Source of the DNA: an uncultured Solirubrobacteraceae bacterium
Lineage (GTDB): Bacteria > Actinomycetota > Thermoleophilia > Solirubrobacterales > Solirubrobacteraceae
Assembly: GCA_902806175.1 (NCBI GenBank)
Contig: CADCVQ010000017.1
Location: 20,295-84,294, forward strand
Direction of reading: 5' to 3'
DNA length: 64,000 bases
The notes under the pieces are model-generated. The model was not told the origin of the DNA, did not search any database, and was given only the letters and a program-made list of their open reading frames with translations. Position numbers and translations under genes: made by a program. This document shows, one piece after another, positions 41,709-50,697 of this stretch (position 1 is its first letter; every line of letters starts with the position of its first letter).

Positions 41709-43691
41709 ATGACTTCCGAGAACGACCAGCTCTGCATCGACGCGATCCGCGCGCTGTCGATGGATGCCATCCAGAAGGCGAACTCCGGCCATCCGGGTCT
41801 GCCGATGGCGATGGCGCCCGCCGCCTTCGTGCTCTACCGCAACATCATGCGCCACGACCCGGCCGACCCGACGTGGCCCGACCGCGATCGCTTTCTGCTC
41901 AGCGCGGGCCACGGATCGATGCTCCTGTACTCGGTCCTGCACCTCACGGGCTACGACCTGTCGATGGACGAGATCAAGAATTTCCGCCAGTGGGGCTCGC
42001 TGACGCCGGGTCATCCCGAGCGCGACCGCGTGCACGTCACGCCCGGCGTCGAGGTCACCACCGGACCGCTGGGCCAGGGCTTCGCCAACGGCGTCGGCAT
42101 GGCGATGGCCGAGAAGTTCCTGCGCGAGCGCTACGGCGACGACGTCCAGAACCACCACATCTACGCGATCGTCTCCGACGGAGACCTGATGGAGGGCATC
42201 GCCTCCGAGGCGGCCTCGCTCGCCGGCCAGCTCGGCCTCGGGCGGATCGTCTACATCTACGACGACAACGACATCTCGCTCGACGGGCCGACGTCGCTGA
42301 GCTTCGACAAGGAGGACGTCGACAAGCGCTTCGAGGCCTACGGCTGGCATGTGCTCGACGTCCGCGACGCCAACGACACCGTCGCGATCGAGTCCGCGCT
42401 GCGCGCGGGCCAGAGGATCGAGGACCGGCCGACGCTGATCCGGGTGAAGTCGATCATCGGCTACCCGGCGCCCAACAAGCAGGGCTCGAGCAAGGCGCAT
42501 GGCGCCGCGCTCGGCGAGGACGAGGTGCGCCTGACGAAGGAGGCGATGGGCTGGGACCCCGACAAGCAGTTCTACGTCCCCGACGAGGTCTACGCCGCCT
42601 TCTCGATGAAGGACGACGGCGCCGCGGCGCGCGCCGAGTGGAACGAGCGCTTCGCCTCCTGGAAGGATGCCAACGCCGAGCTCGTCGAGGAGTGGGAGCT
42701 CGCATGGCAGGGCAAGCCGCTGCCCGGCCTCGCGGACTCGCTGCCGACCGAGTGGGACAAGGACAAGCTCGCGACCCGCTCGGCGGGCGCGAAGGTGATG
42801 GCGGCGTTCGAGACGTCCGTGCCGACGATGGTCGGCGGCGCGGCCGACCTGTCGGAGTCCACGAAGACCGAATTCCCCGAATCCGAGCGCTACACCGACG
42901 AGCGGGCCGGGCGCAACGTCTTCTTCGGCGTGCGCGAGCATGCGATGGGCGCGGCCGTCAACGGCATGGCGGCCCACGGCGGGATCGTGCGCCCGTACGG
43001 GTCGACGTTTCTGCAGTTCGCCGACTACATGCGCGGCGCGATCCGCCTGTCGGCGCTCACCGGGCTGCCGACGACGTGGGTCTTCACCCATGACTCGGTC
43101 GGGCTGGGCGAGGACGGGCCGACGCACCAGCCCGTCGAGCACGTCGCGGCGCTGCGCGCGATCCCCGGCCTCGTCGTGCTGCGTCCGGGCGACGCGACGG
43201 AGACCGCCGAGAGCTGGCGCGTGATGATCGAGGACCTCGAGGGCCCGGCCGCGCTGATCCTCTCGCGCCAGGACCTGCCCGTCCTGGACCGCTCCGTCTA
43301 CGGCGCGGTGGCCGGCGTGGGGAAGGGCGCCTACGTGCTGGCCGACGCCGACGACGCCCAGGTCACGATCATCGCGACCGGCAGCGAGGTTGCGACGGCG
43401 CTCGCCGCGCGCGATCAGCTCGACGTGCCGGCGCGCGTCGTCTCGATGCCGTCGTGGGAGCTCTTCGAGCAGCAGGACGACGAGTACAAGGAGTCCGTCC
43501 TGCCGGTCGACATGCCGACGGTCTCCGTCGAGGCCGGCGTGCGGATGGGCTGGGAGCGCTACGCCGACGCGATCGTCTCGATCGACCGCTTCGGCGCGTC
43601 GGCGCCCGGGACGATGGTGCTCGAGAAGTTCGGCATCACGCCCGAGAACGTCGTCACCCACGTGCACGAGCTGCTCGGTACGAAGGTCTAG
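41709..43691 (+). CDS. tkt: transketolase
   Basis: The 660-aa enzyme is complete. The N-terminal thiamine-diphosphate domain has [47 protein letters not shown] and [16 protein letters not shown], the GDG...N ThDP motif. The pyrimidine domain has [21 protein letters not shown] with the catalytic Glu, and [19 protein letters not shown]. It moves two-carbon ketol units in the pentose phosphate pathway and supplies erythrose-4-phosphate and pentoses. ATG 41709 gives the family length; an in-frame ATG at 41691 sits directly on a GGAGG with no spacing. Confidence 0.97.
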   Translation: MTSENDQLCIDAIRALSMDAIQKANSGHPGLPMAMAPAAFVLYRNIMRHDPADPTWPDRDRFLLSAGHGSMLLYSVLHLTGYDLSMDEIKNFRQWGSLTPGHPERDRVHVTPGVEVTTGPLGQGFANGVGMAMAEKFLRERYGDDVQNHHIYAIVSDGDLMEGIASEAASLAGQLGLGRIVYIYDDNDISLDGPTSLSFDKEDVDKRFEAYGWHVLDVRDANDTVAIESALRAGQRIEDRPTLIRVKSIIGYPAPNKQGSSKAHGAALGEDEVRLTKEAMGWDPDKQFYVPDEVYAAFSMKDDGAAARAEWNERFASWKDANAELVEEWELAWQGKPLPGLADSLPTEWDKDKLATRSAGAKVMAAFETSVPTMVGGAADLSESTKTEFPESERYTDERAGRNVFFGVREHAMGAAVNGMAAHGGIVRPYGSTFLQFADYMRGAIRLSALTGLPTTWVFTHDSVGLGEDGPTHQPVEHVAALRAIPGLVVLRPGDATETAESWRVMIEDLEGPAALILSRQDLPVLDRSVYGAVAGVGKGAYVLADADDAQVTIIATGSEVATALAARDQLDVPARVVSMPSWELFEQQDDEYKESVLPVDMPTVSVEAGVRMGWERYADAIVSIDRFGASAPGTMVLEKFGITPENVVTHVHELLGTKV

Positions 43692-43698
43692 GCGGCCG

Positions 43699-45129
43699 CT
43701 AGGGCTCGAGCACCGCCGCGAGCCGCCGCGCGTCCGCGGACACGGTGATGTGGATCGCGGCGGGCTCGCGCACCCAGGCGATCAGGTTGTGCGACTGCAG
43801 GCGCTCGAGCATGAACTGCAGGGCGAGCGCCTGGTCCTTTGAGCGATACGTGCGCAGCAGGTCAAACGCCCAGCCCGTCGTGTGCAGCGAGTAGTTCGGC
43901 GTCGCCTCGCGGTTGCGCGAGAGCAGCAGGCGCTGGTAGCGCTCGTCGCGCACGGTGCTCGTGACGGCGAGCGAGCCCTCGCTGCCCGAGATCGACTTCA
44001 CGCCCGCACCGAGGTAGGTCAGCAGCGCGAGCGCCGGCGGCCGCAGGCCGCGGTACGTCGTCTTGCGGCGCTGTAGGCGCGGCGCGAGCTCGCCCATGCC
44101 GCGGTCGATGCGCAGGCCGTACTTCGCGAGCGTCGTGCGCCTCAGCGCCGCGAGGCGGCCATCGTCATAGGCCTCCCGCAGCGCCGACGGCGACCTGAAG
44201 GGCTTCGTCTCCGCCCTGGGGTGCAGAACCTCCTCGGCCGAGTTCTTCGCGGTCTGCAGCGCCGAGATGCGGTCAAGCTGCGCGGGGTCGGAGCGATACA
44301 GGCGCATGATCTCGCGCGCGGCCTCCACTCGCCAGAGGTAGGTCGCGGAGTCGTCGCCGAGTGCCGCGAGCTTGCGGTAGGCCTGCTCGTGCTCCAGCGG
44401 CGTCGAGTCGAAGTACAGGCGGGCGTAGGAGATGTCGTCCTCGCCGTAGGCGCTCAACGCGCTCTGCAGGTTGCCGACGCCCATGTGGTAGCTGACGACG
44501 GCGAGGTCGTCGCGGCCCAGTTCGCCGCGCGCGAACTTCAGGTACCGCGCCGCGGCCGCCAGCGCCTTGGGCGGATCGAAGCGCTCGTCGACGGCGCGTC
44601 GCCGCGCGCGCAGGCGCCCGATGAGCTCCGTGTCGCCGGCGCGCGTCGCGCGCCGCAGCGAGCGCCCGATGCGCCGCGCGGCGGCCGGGTCGACCTTCAT
44701 CTCCAGCAGGTTGCGACCCGTCTCGGCGAGGATCTGCGTCAGCCCGACGGCACCTTCGAGCCGCGGATCGGCGACCGCGTCGGGCCGTCCGGCGCTCTCG
44801 AGCAGGACGATCGCCTCGAGCGTGTCGGGCTGCACCTCGGCCGCCTCCGCGGCGGCCTCGACGAGCGAGCGGTAGCGCGCCGTCCGCGCCGCGCTCGCGC
44901 GCGCGCCGCCGGGCGACTTGGCGTAGATGACGTGCGCGTGCCCGCGCGCGGCGGCCTGCGCGAAGGCGTCCTCGCGAGCCGACGTGTATGCGAGCGGGTC
45001 GTTGTCCGCGCCCGTGCCGGGAACGAGCCGCGGCAGGTTCGTCTCGCCGGGAAAGAGCACGATCACCGCGACGACCGCGAGCGCGACGACGGCGAGGAGC
45101 GCGAGCGCGCGGCGAAGCAGGGACGCCAT
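43699..45129 (-). CDS. two-domain peptidoglycan hydrolase: lytic transglycosylase plus LAS-type peptidase-like domain
   Basis: The 476-aa protein has a signal or anchor (LLRRALALLAVVALAVVAVIVLF) and an SLT-type domain at ~85-265. IVLLESAGRPDAVADPRLEGAVGLTQILAETG carries the catalytic Glu and the usual GLTQ motif; KALAAAARYLKFARGELGRDDLAVVSYHMGVGN follows. The C-terminal ~100 residues contain SLHTTGWAFDLLR and AAIHITVS, resembling the HxxGxAxD and final His zinc motifs of LAS (VanY/M15-like) peptidases. It could cut both glycan and peptide in the wall. ATG 45129 is preferred over 45147 because the signal follows at once. Confidence 0.82.
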   Translation of the reverse strand: MASLLRRALALLAVVALAVVAVIVLFPGETNLPRLVPGTGADNDPLAYTSAREDAFAQAAARGHAHVIYAKSPGGARASAARTARYRSLVEAAAEAAEVQPDTLEAIVLLESAGRPDAVADPRLEGAVGLTQILAETGRNLLEMKVDPAAARRIGRSLRRATRAGDTELIGRLRARRRAVDERFDPPKALAAAARYLKFARGELGRDDLAVVSYHMGVGNLQSALSAYGEDDISYARLYFDSTPLEHEQAYRKLAALGDDSATYLWRVEAAREIMRLYRSDPAQLDRISALQTAKNSAEEVLHPRAETKPFRSPSALREAYDDGRLAALRRTTLAKYGLRIDRGMGELAPRLQRRKTTYRGLRPPALALLTYLGAGVKSISGSEGSLAVTSTVRDERYQRLLLSRNREATPNYSLHTTGWAFDLLRTYRSKDQALALQFMLERLQSHNLIAWVREPAAIHITVSADARRLAAVLEP

Positions 45130-45213
45130 CGGCTCGTAGGCTCGCAAAGTCGCGCGCGCGACGGCGCCGCCCCCGCGTCGTCGTCGTCGACTACGCCATG
45201 GCGGCGATCCAGC

Positions 45214-45315
45214 TCACCAAGCCCTCGTCGTCGGGCTGCGCGGCCGTTGGGCAAACCACGGCGCGACGGTGCGCAGATCCGTCGGCGCGAACGCGCGCAG
45301 GGTCACAGCGGGCAT
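45214..45315 (-). pseudogene. N-terminal remnant of a GNAT acetyltransferase gene
   Basis: GGAGG eight bases before ATG 45315 starts a 33-codon frame whose first residues, VTLRAFAPTDLRTVAPWFAQ, match the opening strand and helix of GNAT enzymes. The frame then becomes unrelated and stops. The rest of 45130-45562 shows no gene. This looks like a 3'-truncated gene that kept its ribosome site. Confidence 0.45.
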
Positions 45316-45548
45316 CTGCGTGACCTCCTCGGGTCTCGATGTGAAGGGATCGACGTGCCGGCTGCAAGCCGGCGCCCAGTAGGCGGCGCACGCGGCCACG
45401 CGCCCGTCAGGTCACGCGGGCGGCGGCGGTGGGGGCTAGCGGACGAGCATCAACATCGGCGCATGCCATAGGAGTAGCACTCGCCACGGCCGGTGGCAAG
45501 CCCTGCGCGACCCGCGCGTGCACGGGCCGCGACGACCGTCTGCGCCCG

Positions 45549-45554
45549 TAGCCT
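45549..45554 (+). promoter_or_regulatory. -10 element TAGCCT of the DNA methyltransferase gene
   Basis: TAGCCT is followed by 8 bases and the ATG at 45563. Confidence 0.5.
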
Positions 45555-45562
45555 GCGCTGCG

Positions 45563-46351
45563 ATGCGCACGCTCGCCGCCGGAGATCCCGCCACCCTCGA
45601 CGGCGACGACCTGCTGATCGCGGGAGACAACCTCGCCGCGATGGCGGCGCTGCCGGCGGGCGCATTCGACATGGCCTACCTCGACCCGCCGTTCAACACC
45701 GGGATCGAGCGCCGGCGCGGCGCGCTCGCGTATGCCGACGCCTTCGCGGACTACGCCGGGTTCCTCGCGCCGCGCCTGGAACGCGTGCGCGAGCTGCTGG
45801 CGCCGCACGGCACGCTGTACCTGCACCTCGACTACCGCGAGGCGCACCGCTGCAAGATCCTGCTCGACGAGCTCTTCGGGGCCGACTGCTTCCTCAACGA
45901 GCTGATCTGGATCTACGACTACGGCGGGCGGCCCAAACGCCGCTGGCCCGCCAAGCACGACACGATCCTCGTCTACGTGCGCGACCGCGAGCGCTACCAC
46001 TTCGACGACGACGAGGTCGATCGCGAGCCGTACATGGCGCCCGGCCTCGTCGGGCCGGAGAAGGCCGCCCGCGGCAAGCGGCCGAGCGATTGCTGGTGGC
46101 ACACGATCGTGCCGACGAACTCGCGCGAGAAGACGGGCTATCCGACGCAGAAGCCGCTCGGCATCGTGCGGCGGATGGTCGCGGCGTCGTCGCGACCCGG
46201 CGGCTGGTGCCTGGACCCGTTCGCGGGCGCGGGCACGCTCGGCGCCGCCTGCGCCGCCCTGGGGCGGCGCTACGTGCTCGTCGACGCAAACCCCGAGGCG
46301 ATCGCGGTGACGCAGGCACGGCTCGGCGAGCGACTGCGGCGCTCGGCGTAG
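45563..46351 (+). CDS. orphan DNA adenine-N6/cytosine-N4 methyltransferase (beta class)
   Basis: The 262-aa protein has the catalytic motif IV early (MAYLDPPFNTG, DPPF) and the SAM-binding motif I near the C-terminus (LDPFAGAGTLGAA). This order defines the beta group of N6_N4 DNA methylases. YPTQKPLGIVRRMV is the typical motif X region. No restriction endonuclease is adjacent, so it may serve gene regulation or phage avoidance. The recognition sequence is unknown; the region between motifs IV and I is short, suggesting a small target domain. The start at ATG 45563 follows a TAGCCT -10. Confidence 0.88.
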   Translation: MRTLAAGDPATLDGDDLLIAGDNLAAMAALPAGAFDMAYLDPPFNTGIERRRGALAYADAFADYAGFLAPRLERVRELLAPHGTLYLHLDYREAHRCKILLDELFGADCFLNELIWIYDYGGRPKRRWPAKHDTILVYVRDRERYHFDDDEVDREPYMAPGLVGPEKAARGKRPSDCWWHTIVPTNSREKTGYPTQKPLGIVRRMVAASSRPGGWCLDPFAGAGTLGAACAALGRRYVLVDANPEAIAVTQARLGERLRRSA

Positions 46352-46353
46352 CC

Positions 46354-47106
46354 GCGGTCGGCTGTGCGCGGCTGCAGGCGCTCAACCCGGTCGCCGGGCT
46401 GCCGCTGCTGGCGGGCCTCGCGAAGCTCGTCGGCGGCGGCGGCGCCAAGACCGTCGCGGCTGGTGCCGCCGCGCTCGCGATCGCGGCGACCGGCGGCGTG
46501 CTCGTGCTCTCGACCGACGTGCGCGAGAGCGGCGAGCCCGCGCCGTTTCAGCTCAAGGGCGTCAAGCCGCTGACCGGCCGCTCGGTCCTGACCGGTCAGG
46601 CGGTCCCACGGGGAACGGCGGTCGTGACGGCGCGCGTGCGCGTTCCTGCGGGCGCGGTCGCCGCGGGCGAGCGGCGCAGCGTGACGATGGGCCGCCCGAG
46701 CGGGATGAAGGTCGCCGGCCTGCAGGCTCCCGAGCAGCGCCTTCCGATGAGCTACGGCCTGTCGAAGGGCACCGTGATCGGCTACTCGACGCGGGCGCGC
46801 GTCGACTTCGGCCGCGCGATCCTGCCGCGCGACTACGGCGTGACGGTCGGCGTGCTCTGCCGCCGCCCCGACGCCAGCGGCTCGATCGCGCAGAACCCGC
46901 GCACGACGCAGCCCGGCGAGCAGGCGGGCCGCGTGTGCGACGCGTCGGCGTACCTGTACCGGTCCCCCGGGAGGATGTTCGCCGGCACGGTCTTCAAGGG
47001 CCAGCCACTGTCGGTCCTGCGCCGCGACGACTCCGGCGAGTGGGCGCGCGTGATCAGCGACACTCGCAGCAAGGGCTGGATCAAGGTCAGCGCGCTCTGC
47101 GGCTGA
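46354..47106 (+). pseudogene. 5'-truncated gene for an anchored SH3-like domain protein
   Basis: The frame encodes LNPVAGLPLLAGLAKLVGGGG, a membrane helix (TVAAGAAALAIAATGGVLVL), a ~130-residue beta-rich region, and a C-terminal SH3b-like module (FAGTVFKGQPLSVLRRD, then EWARVISDTRSKGWIKVSALC). No ATG, GTG or TTG occurs in frame before the helix unless one goes far back into the methyltransferase gene; the first later start is GTG 46498, which loses the anchor. The segment before the helix resembles the linker after the zinc motif in the sigma-fusion protein at 38089. The true 5' end may therefore have been removed when the methyltransferase gene arrived. Translation from a non-standard start remains possible. 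Confidence 0.5.
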
Positions 47107-47154
47107 CCTGGCGCGGCGCGCCCCCCGCGCGGCAAGGTTCTCCCAAGGCTGCTC

Positions 47155-47160
47155 TACGCT
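47155..47160 (+). promoter_or_regulatory. -10 element TACGCT of rsbQ, leaderless
   Basis: TACGCT is followed by exactly 6 bases and the GTG at 47167. Confidence 0.5.
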
Positions 47161-47166
47161 GGCCTC

Positions 47167-47958
47167 GTGGACGTCCTGGCGAGAAACAACGTCAAGGTCT
47201 CCGGCGATCCGGCGGCGCCCGCGATGCTCTTCGCGCACGGCTTCGGCTGCGACCAGAACATGTGGCGCTTCGTCACGCCGGCCTTCGAGCAGACCCACCG
47301 CGTCGTCGTCTTCGACTACGTCGGCTTCGGCGCGTCTGACCACGCGGTCTGGGACGAGACGCGTTACGCGACGCTCGAGGGGTTCGCCCGGGACGTGCTC
47401 GAGATCTGCCGCGAGCTCGACCTGATCGACACCGTCTTCGTCGGGCACTCCGTCAGCGCGATGATCGGCGTGCTCGCCGCCAAGGCCGAGCCCGCGCGCT
47501 TTGCCCGGCTCGTGCTCGTCGGCCCGTCGCCGCGCTACATCGACGACGAGGGCTACGTCGGCGGCTTCACGCGCGATGACATCGACGGCCTGCTGGATTC
47601 GCTGGAGAGCAATTACCTCGGCTGGTCCAGCGCGATGGCGCCGGTCATCGTCGGAAACGCCGATCGCCCTGAGCTCGGCGAGGAGCTGACGAACAGCTTC
47701 TGCGCCACCGATCCCGACATCGCCGCGCACTTCGCGCGCGTCACGTTCCTGTCGGACAACCGAGCAGACCTCGAGACGGTGCAGACGCCCAGCCTCGTCC
47801 TGCAGTGCACCGACGACGCGATCGCGCCACAGCCAGTCGGCGAGTACGTCCACGCGCACCTCCCGCACAGCGAGCTCGTTCTCATGCGGGCGACCGGGCA
47901 CTGCCCGAACCTGAGCGCTCCCGAAGAGCTCGTCGCCGAGATCCGCGCCTTCGTCTAG
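47167..47958 (+). CDS. rsbQ: RsbQ-like alpha/beta hydrolase, energy-stress regulator
   Basis: The 263-aa protein is a full alpha/beta hydrolase with oxyanion region AHGFGCDQNMWRFV, nucleophile elbow VFVGHSVSAMIG (Ser), acid near CTDDAIA, and catalytic His in ATGHCPNLSAPEE. The NVKVSGDPAAPAMLFAHGFGCDQNMW start is typical of RsbQ and the related strigolactone-receptor fold. In Bacillus, RsbQ supplies a hydrophobic ligand needed by the phosphatase RsbP in energy stress. The next gene, starting at the last base of this stop, encodes a PAS-PP2C protein, which supports the assignment. Confidence 0.9.
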   Translation: MDVLARNNVKVSGDPAAPAMLFAHGFGCDQNMWRFVTPAFEQTHRVVVFDYVGFGASDHAVWDETRYATLEGFARDVLEICRELDLIDTVFVGHSVSAMIGVLAAKAEPARFARLVLVGPSPRYIDDEGYVGGFTRDDIDGLLDSLESNYLGWSSAMAPVIVGNADRPELGEELTNSFCATDPDIAAHFARVTFLSDNRADLETVQTPSLVLQCTDDAIAPQPVGEYVHAHLPHSELVLMRATGHCPNLSAPEELVAEIRAFV

Positions 47959-49613
47959 TGCATCCGCCGCCTCCCCAGCAGCCAGCGGCCGCGCCCACCG
48001 GCGAGCGGGCCGACGAGCTCTTCGAGGAGGCACCCTGCGGCTTCATCTCGGCGACGCCCTCCGGCGAGCTGGTCAAGGTCAACCAGACGCTGCTCGCGTG
48101 GACGGGCTACACCCGCGAGGAGCTGCTCGGCCGTCGCTTCCAGGACCTTCTGACGGCGGGTGGCCGGATCTACCACGAGACGCATTACGCGCCGCTGCTG
48201 CGCATCCAAGGCGCGGTGCGCGAGATCGCGCTTGACCTCGTGTGCGCCGACGGGCGACGCCTGCCCGTGCTCGTCAACTCGGTTCTGCGCACCGATCACG
48301 AGGGGCAGCCGCTGCTCGTTCGCACGACGGTCTTCGACGCCACCCACCGCCGCCGGTACGAGCGCGAGCTGCTGCTCGCGCGCGAGCGCGAGCGCGCGGC
48401 GCGCAGGCGCATGGAGCGCCTGCAGCGGCTGAGCGCGGTGCTGGCGGCCGCGGTCGACACGCGCGAGATGGCGGCGGCCGCGGTCAGCGAGCTCGCGGAG
48501 GGTCTCGCCGCCGGCGAGGTCACGCTCGCGATGGTCGATCCGCTCGACGCCCAGCTTCAGGTCGTCGCCCGCCACTGCGAGGCCGACCCGGCGGCAGCGA
48601 CGACGGCGGTGCAACTGACCGAGGCAACGCGCGCGTCGCTCGACGAGATCATGCGCGCAGGCCGCACCCTGCTGTGGTCGGCCGATGCGGCGCAGCACGC
48701 CGCGCCGGCGTTGGCCGGTCTCGCCGAGGATTCCGTCGAGGCGATCGCCGTGCTGCCGCTCGCGGCGCGCGGCGAGCCGGTCGGGGTCGTGCTGCTGTGC
48801 TTCAGCACGCCGCGCGACTTCGACGAGGAGGCGATCTCGTTCATGGAGGCCTGCGCGGGGCAGTGCAGCCAGGCACTGGAGCGCGCGCGCCTCTACGACA
48901 ACCAGCGCACGATCGCGCACGCGCTGCAGCAGAGCCTGCTCGCCGACGAGCCGCCGCAGGACGCGCGCTTCGCGGCCGCCGCGCGCTACCTGCCGGCAGG
49001 GGAATCGCTTGACGTCGGCGGCGACTGGCACGACACGTTCTGCATCGGCGACGGCAAACTTGGCGTCGTCGTCGGCGACGTCGTCGGTCGCGGCATCGAG
49101 GCCGCTACCGCGATGGGTCAGCTGCGCAGCGCCGCGCGGGCGCTGGCCGGCCCCCGCTTCGGGCCCGCAGAGGTGCTCGCGCATCTCGACGAGTTCGTCG
49201 AGCGGATCGCGCGTGCGCGCCTGGCGACCGTCGCCTACGCCGAGCTCGACCTGCAGACGGGGCTGCTGCGCTACGCGTCCGCCGGTCATCCGCCGATGCT
49301 GCTGATGCAACCGGGCGAGCCTGCGCAGTTGCTCTGGGACGGTCGCTCGATGCCGCTGGGCGCGCGCCTGGGCCCACGCTCCGACGCTGTCGGCGCGGTG
49401 AACATGCTCGACGGCGCGCGACTGCTGCTCTACACCGACGGGCTGATCGAGGATCGCACCGAATCGATCGACGACGGTCTCGAGACGCTCGTGGCCGCGG
49501 TACAGGCGCGCCCGGGCGTGCCGATCGCGACGCTGCTCGACGAGCTCGTGCAGGACTCCACGGGCGGCGACGACGTCTGCCTGCTGTGCCTGGAGTACAC
49601 GCCGACGTCCTGA
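47958..49613 (+). CDS. rsbP: RsbP-like PAS-GAF-PP2C phosphatase
   Basis: The 551-aa protein has a PAS domain at ~18-135 (FEEAPCGFISATPSGELVKVNQTLLAWTGY) and a coiled coil (~135-165). A GAF-like domain follows at ~165-310, then a SpoIIE/PP2C phosphatase domain at ~330-548 (ESLDVGGDWHDTF, VVGDVVGRGIEAATAMGQLR, LRYASAGHPPMLL, LLLYTDGLIEDR), where the aspartates bind metal. RsbP dephosphorylates the anti-anti-sigma factor RsbV in energy stress and so frees a SigB-type sigma. The GTG start shares one base with the rsbQ stop (TAGTG), so the pair is translationally coupled. No RsbV/RsbW genes lie in the window. Confidence 0.9.
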   Translation: MHPPPPQQPAAAPTGERADELFEEAPCGFISATPSGELVKVNQTLLAWTGYTREELLGRRFQDLLTAGGRIYHETHYAPLLRIQGAVREIALDLVCADGRRLPVLVNSVLRTDHEGQPLLVRTTVFDATHRRRYERELLLARERERAARRRMERLQRLSAVLAAAVDTREMAAAAVSELAEGLAAGEVTLAMVDPLDAQLQVVARHCEADPAAATTAVQLTEATRASLDEIMRAGRTLLWSADAAQHAAPALAGLAEDSVEAIAVLPLAARGEPVGVVLLCFSTPRDFDEEAISFMEACAGQCSQALERARLYDNQRTIAHALQQSLLADEPPQDARFAAAARYLPAGESLDVGGDWHDTFCIGDGKLGVVVGDVVGRGIEAATAMGQLRSAARALAGPRFGPAEVLAHLDEFVERIARARLATVAYAELDLQTGLLRYASAGHPPMLLMQPGEPAQLLWDGRSMPLGARLGPRSDAVGAVNMLDGARLLLYTDGLIEDRTESIDDGLETLVAAVQARPGVPIATLLDELVQDSTGGDDVCLLCLEYTPTS

Positions 49614-49705
49614 GGCCGCACCGATGAGTTTGCGCGCCCGGCGTCGTCCAAGAGGGTGTCGAGCACGGCCCGCTCGATCTTCTCATCCGACCGAAGGAGC
49701 CATCC

Positions 49706-50107
49706 ATGACCGGCCCGACCGCATTCGTCGACGGCGTCGACTTCGTCTCCGTCTGCACCAGCGACCTCGCTGCCGCGATGGACTTCTACGGCAACGTGCT
49801 CGGCCTGCCGTGCTCGAGCGTCTGGCAGCGCGGTGGCGAGGACCCCGTCGGGGCCGAGTACGAGACCGGCAGCCTGACACTCGCCCTGCTGGCCTCCGCC
49901 CGCCTCGGACTCGACGTGCGGCCGAACAACCATCCGATCGCGCTGCGTGTCGACGACGTCGAGCGCGTGCGCGCCGAGCTCGAGGCGCGCGGCGTCGCCT
50001 TCAAGGCCGACACCCTCGATTCTGGCGTCTGCCACCAGGCGTTCTTCGAGGACCCCGACGGCAACGCGCTCGCGCTGCACCACCGCTACGCGCCGCGGTC
50101 GTCGTAG
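49706..50107 (+). CDS. VOC-family (glyoxalase/bleomycin-resistance fold) protein
   Basis: The 133-aa protein shows the paired beta-alpha-beta-beta-beta modules of the VOC fold: VDFVSVCTSDLAAAMDFYGNVLGLP at the start, and PIALRVDDVERVRAELEARGVAF and CHQAFFEDPDGNALALHHRYAP at the end. FFEDPDGN is the usual final strand with the metal-binding acid. The reaction is unknown. AAGGAG six bases before ATG 49706 gives a clear ribosome site, unlike the leaderless genes around it. Confidence 0.85.
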   Translation: MTGPTAFVDGVDFVSVCTSDLAAAMDFYGNVLGLPCSSVWQRGGEDPVGAEYETGSLTLALLASARLGLDVRPNNHPIALRVDDVERVRAELEARGVAFKADTLDSGVCHQAFFEDPDGNALALHHRYAPRSS

Positions 50108-50136
50108 CGGCGCGGCTGCGCCTCGAGTGCCGACGG

Positions 50137-50142
50137 TAGGCT
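50137..50142 (+). promoter_or_regulatory. -10 element TAGGCT of the cupin gene, leaderless
   Basis: TAGGCT is followed by exactly 6 bases and the GTG at 50149. Confidence 0.5.
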
Positions 50143-50148
50143 GCGAGC

Positions 50149-50478
50149 GTGGCGAGCGTCATCCCGATCGACGATCTACGTCGCAGCGTGCGATCGGCGC
50201 TGTTCGAGGGGCGCGACGACGTCCCGGTGTCGATCTTCGTGACGCAGTACGAGCGCGGGCAGGGCCCGTCGCTGCACCTGCATCCCTACCCCGAGGTGTT
50301 CGTGGTGCAGGCCGGCACGGCCGTGTTCACCGTCGGTGACGAGCAGATCACGGTCGCGGACGGGCACATCGTCGTCGTCCCGGGGCAGACGCCGCACGGC
50401 TTCAAGGGAGCGGCCGATGACACGCTGCGCGTCGTGAGCGTGCACCCGAGCCCGACGGTCGAGCAGACCGACCTGTAG
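50149..50478 (+). CDS. single-domain cupin protein
   Basis: The 109-aa protein has both cupin motifs: GPSLHLHPYPEVFVVQAG (motif 1, with two His and one Glu) and VVPGQTPHGFKG (motif 2, with the third His). The metal ligands are intact. Small cupins of this type act as dioxygenases, isomerases or ligand sensors; the substrate is not predictable. The GTG start follows a TAGGCT -10 by 6 bases. Confidence 0.85.
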   Translation: MASVIPIDDLRRSVRSALFEGRDDVPVSIFVTQYERGQGPSLHLHPYPEVFVVQAGTAVFTVGDEQITVADGHIVVVPGQTPHGFKGAADDTLRVVSVHPSPTVEQTDL

Positions 50479-50516
50479 CGCCCGCGTCGAGGCTGCGCGC
50501 CCGGGCGTAAGTTGAG

Positions 50517-50616
50517 AGCAGATCAGGGCCCGCGCGCCGACGAGGATCCGCTCTCGGTTGCGCTCGGCGTCTCGACGCAGCGGCGGCCGCCTGCTGATCT
50601 GAACGTCTTCCGGCAC
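50517..50616 (-). pseudogene. N-terminal remnant of a TetR-family regulator with its promoter
   Basis: TACCCT (50628-50623), exactly 6 bases, and GTG 50616 form a leaderless promoter. The first ~33 codons read RRPPLRRDAERNRERILVGA and ARALI, the first helix of TetR regulators. The helix-turn-helix and everything after it are gone, and the frame continues into the cupin region with no homology. The rest of 50479-50697 holds nothing else visible. Confidence 0.5.
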
Positions 50617-50697
50617 CTCGCGAGGGTACCGTCGTCGCCGCAGGCGTACGCTGGGCGGCCGTGCGGGTAGCCCGCGCGGCGACCAAGAGGGGTAAGC

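Noticed and set aside
41601..43667. A 688-codon open frame antisense to transketolase
   Set aside because: Transketolase is complete and conserved on the other strand; the antisense frame is Val/Asp/Arg/His-rich without motifs, a codon-bias artefact.
45245..45290. A second c-di-GMP riboswitch suggested by GGGCAAACCACGG
   Set aside because: The partner blocks (GCAAAGCC and GGGTTRCCG) and the GNRA hairpin are absent nearby; a single block is not evidence.
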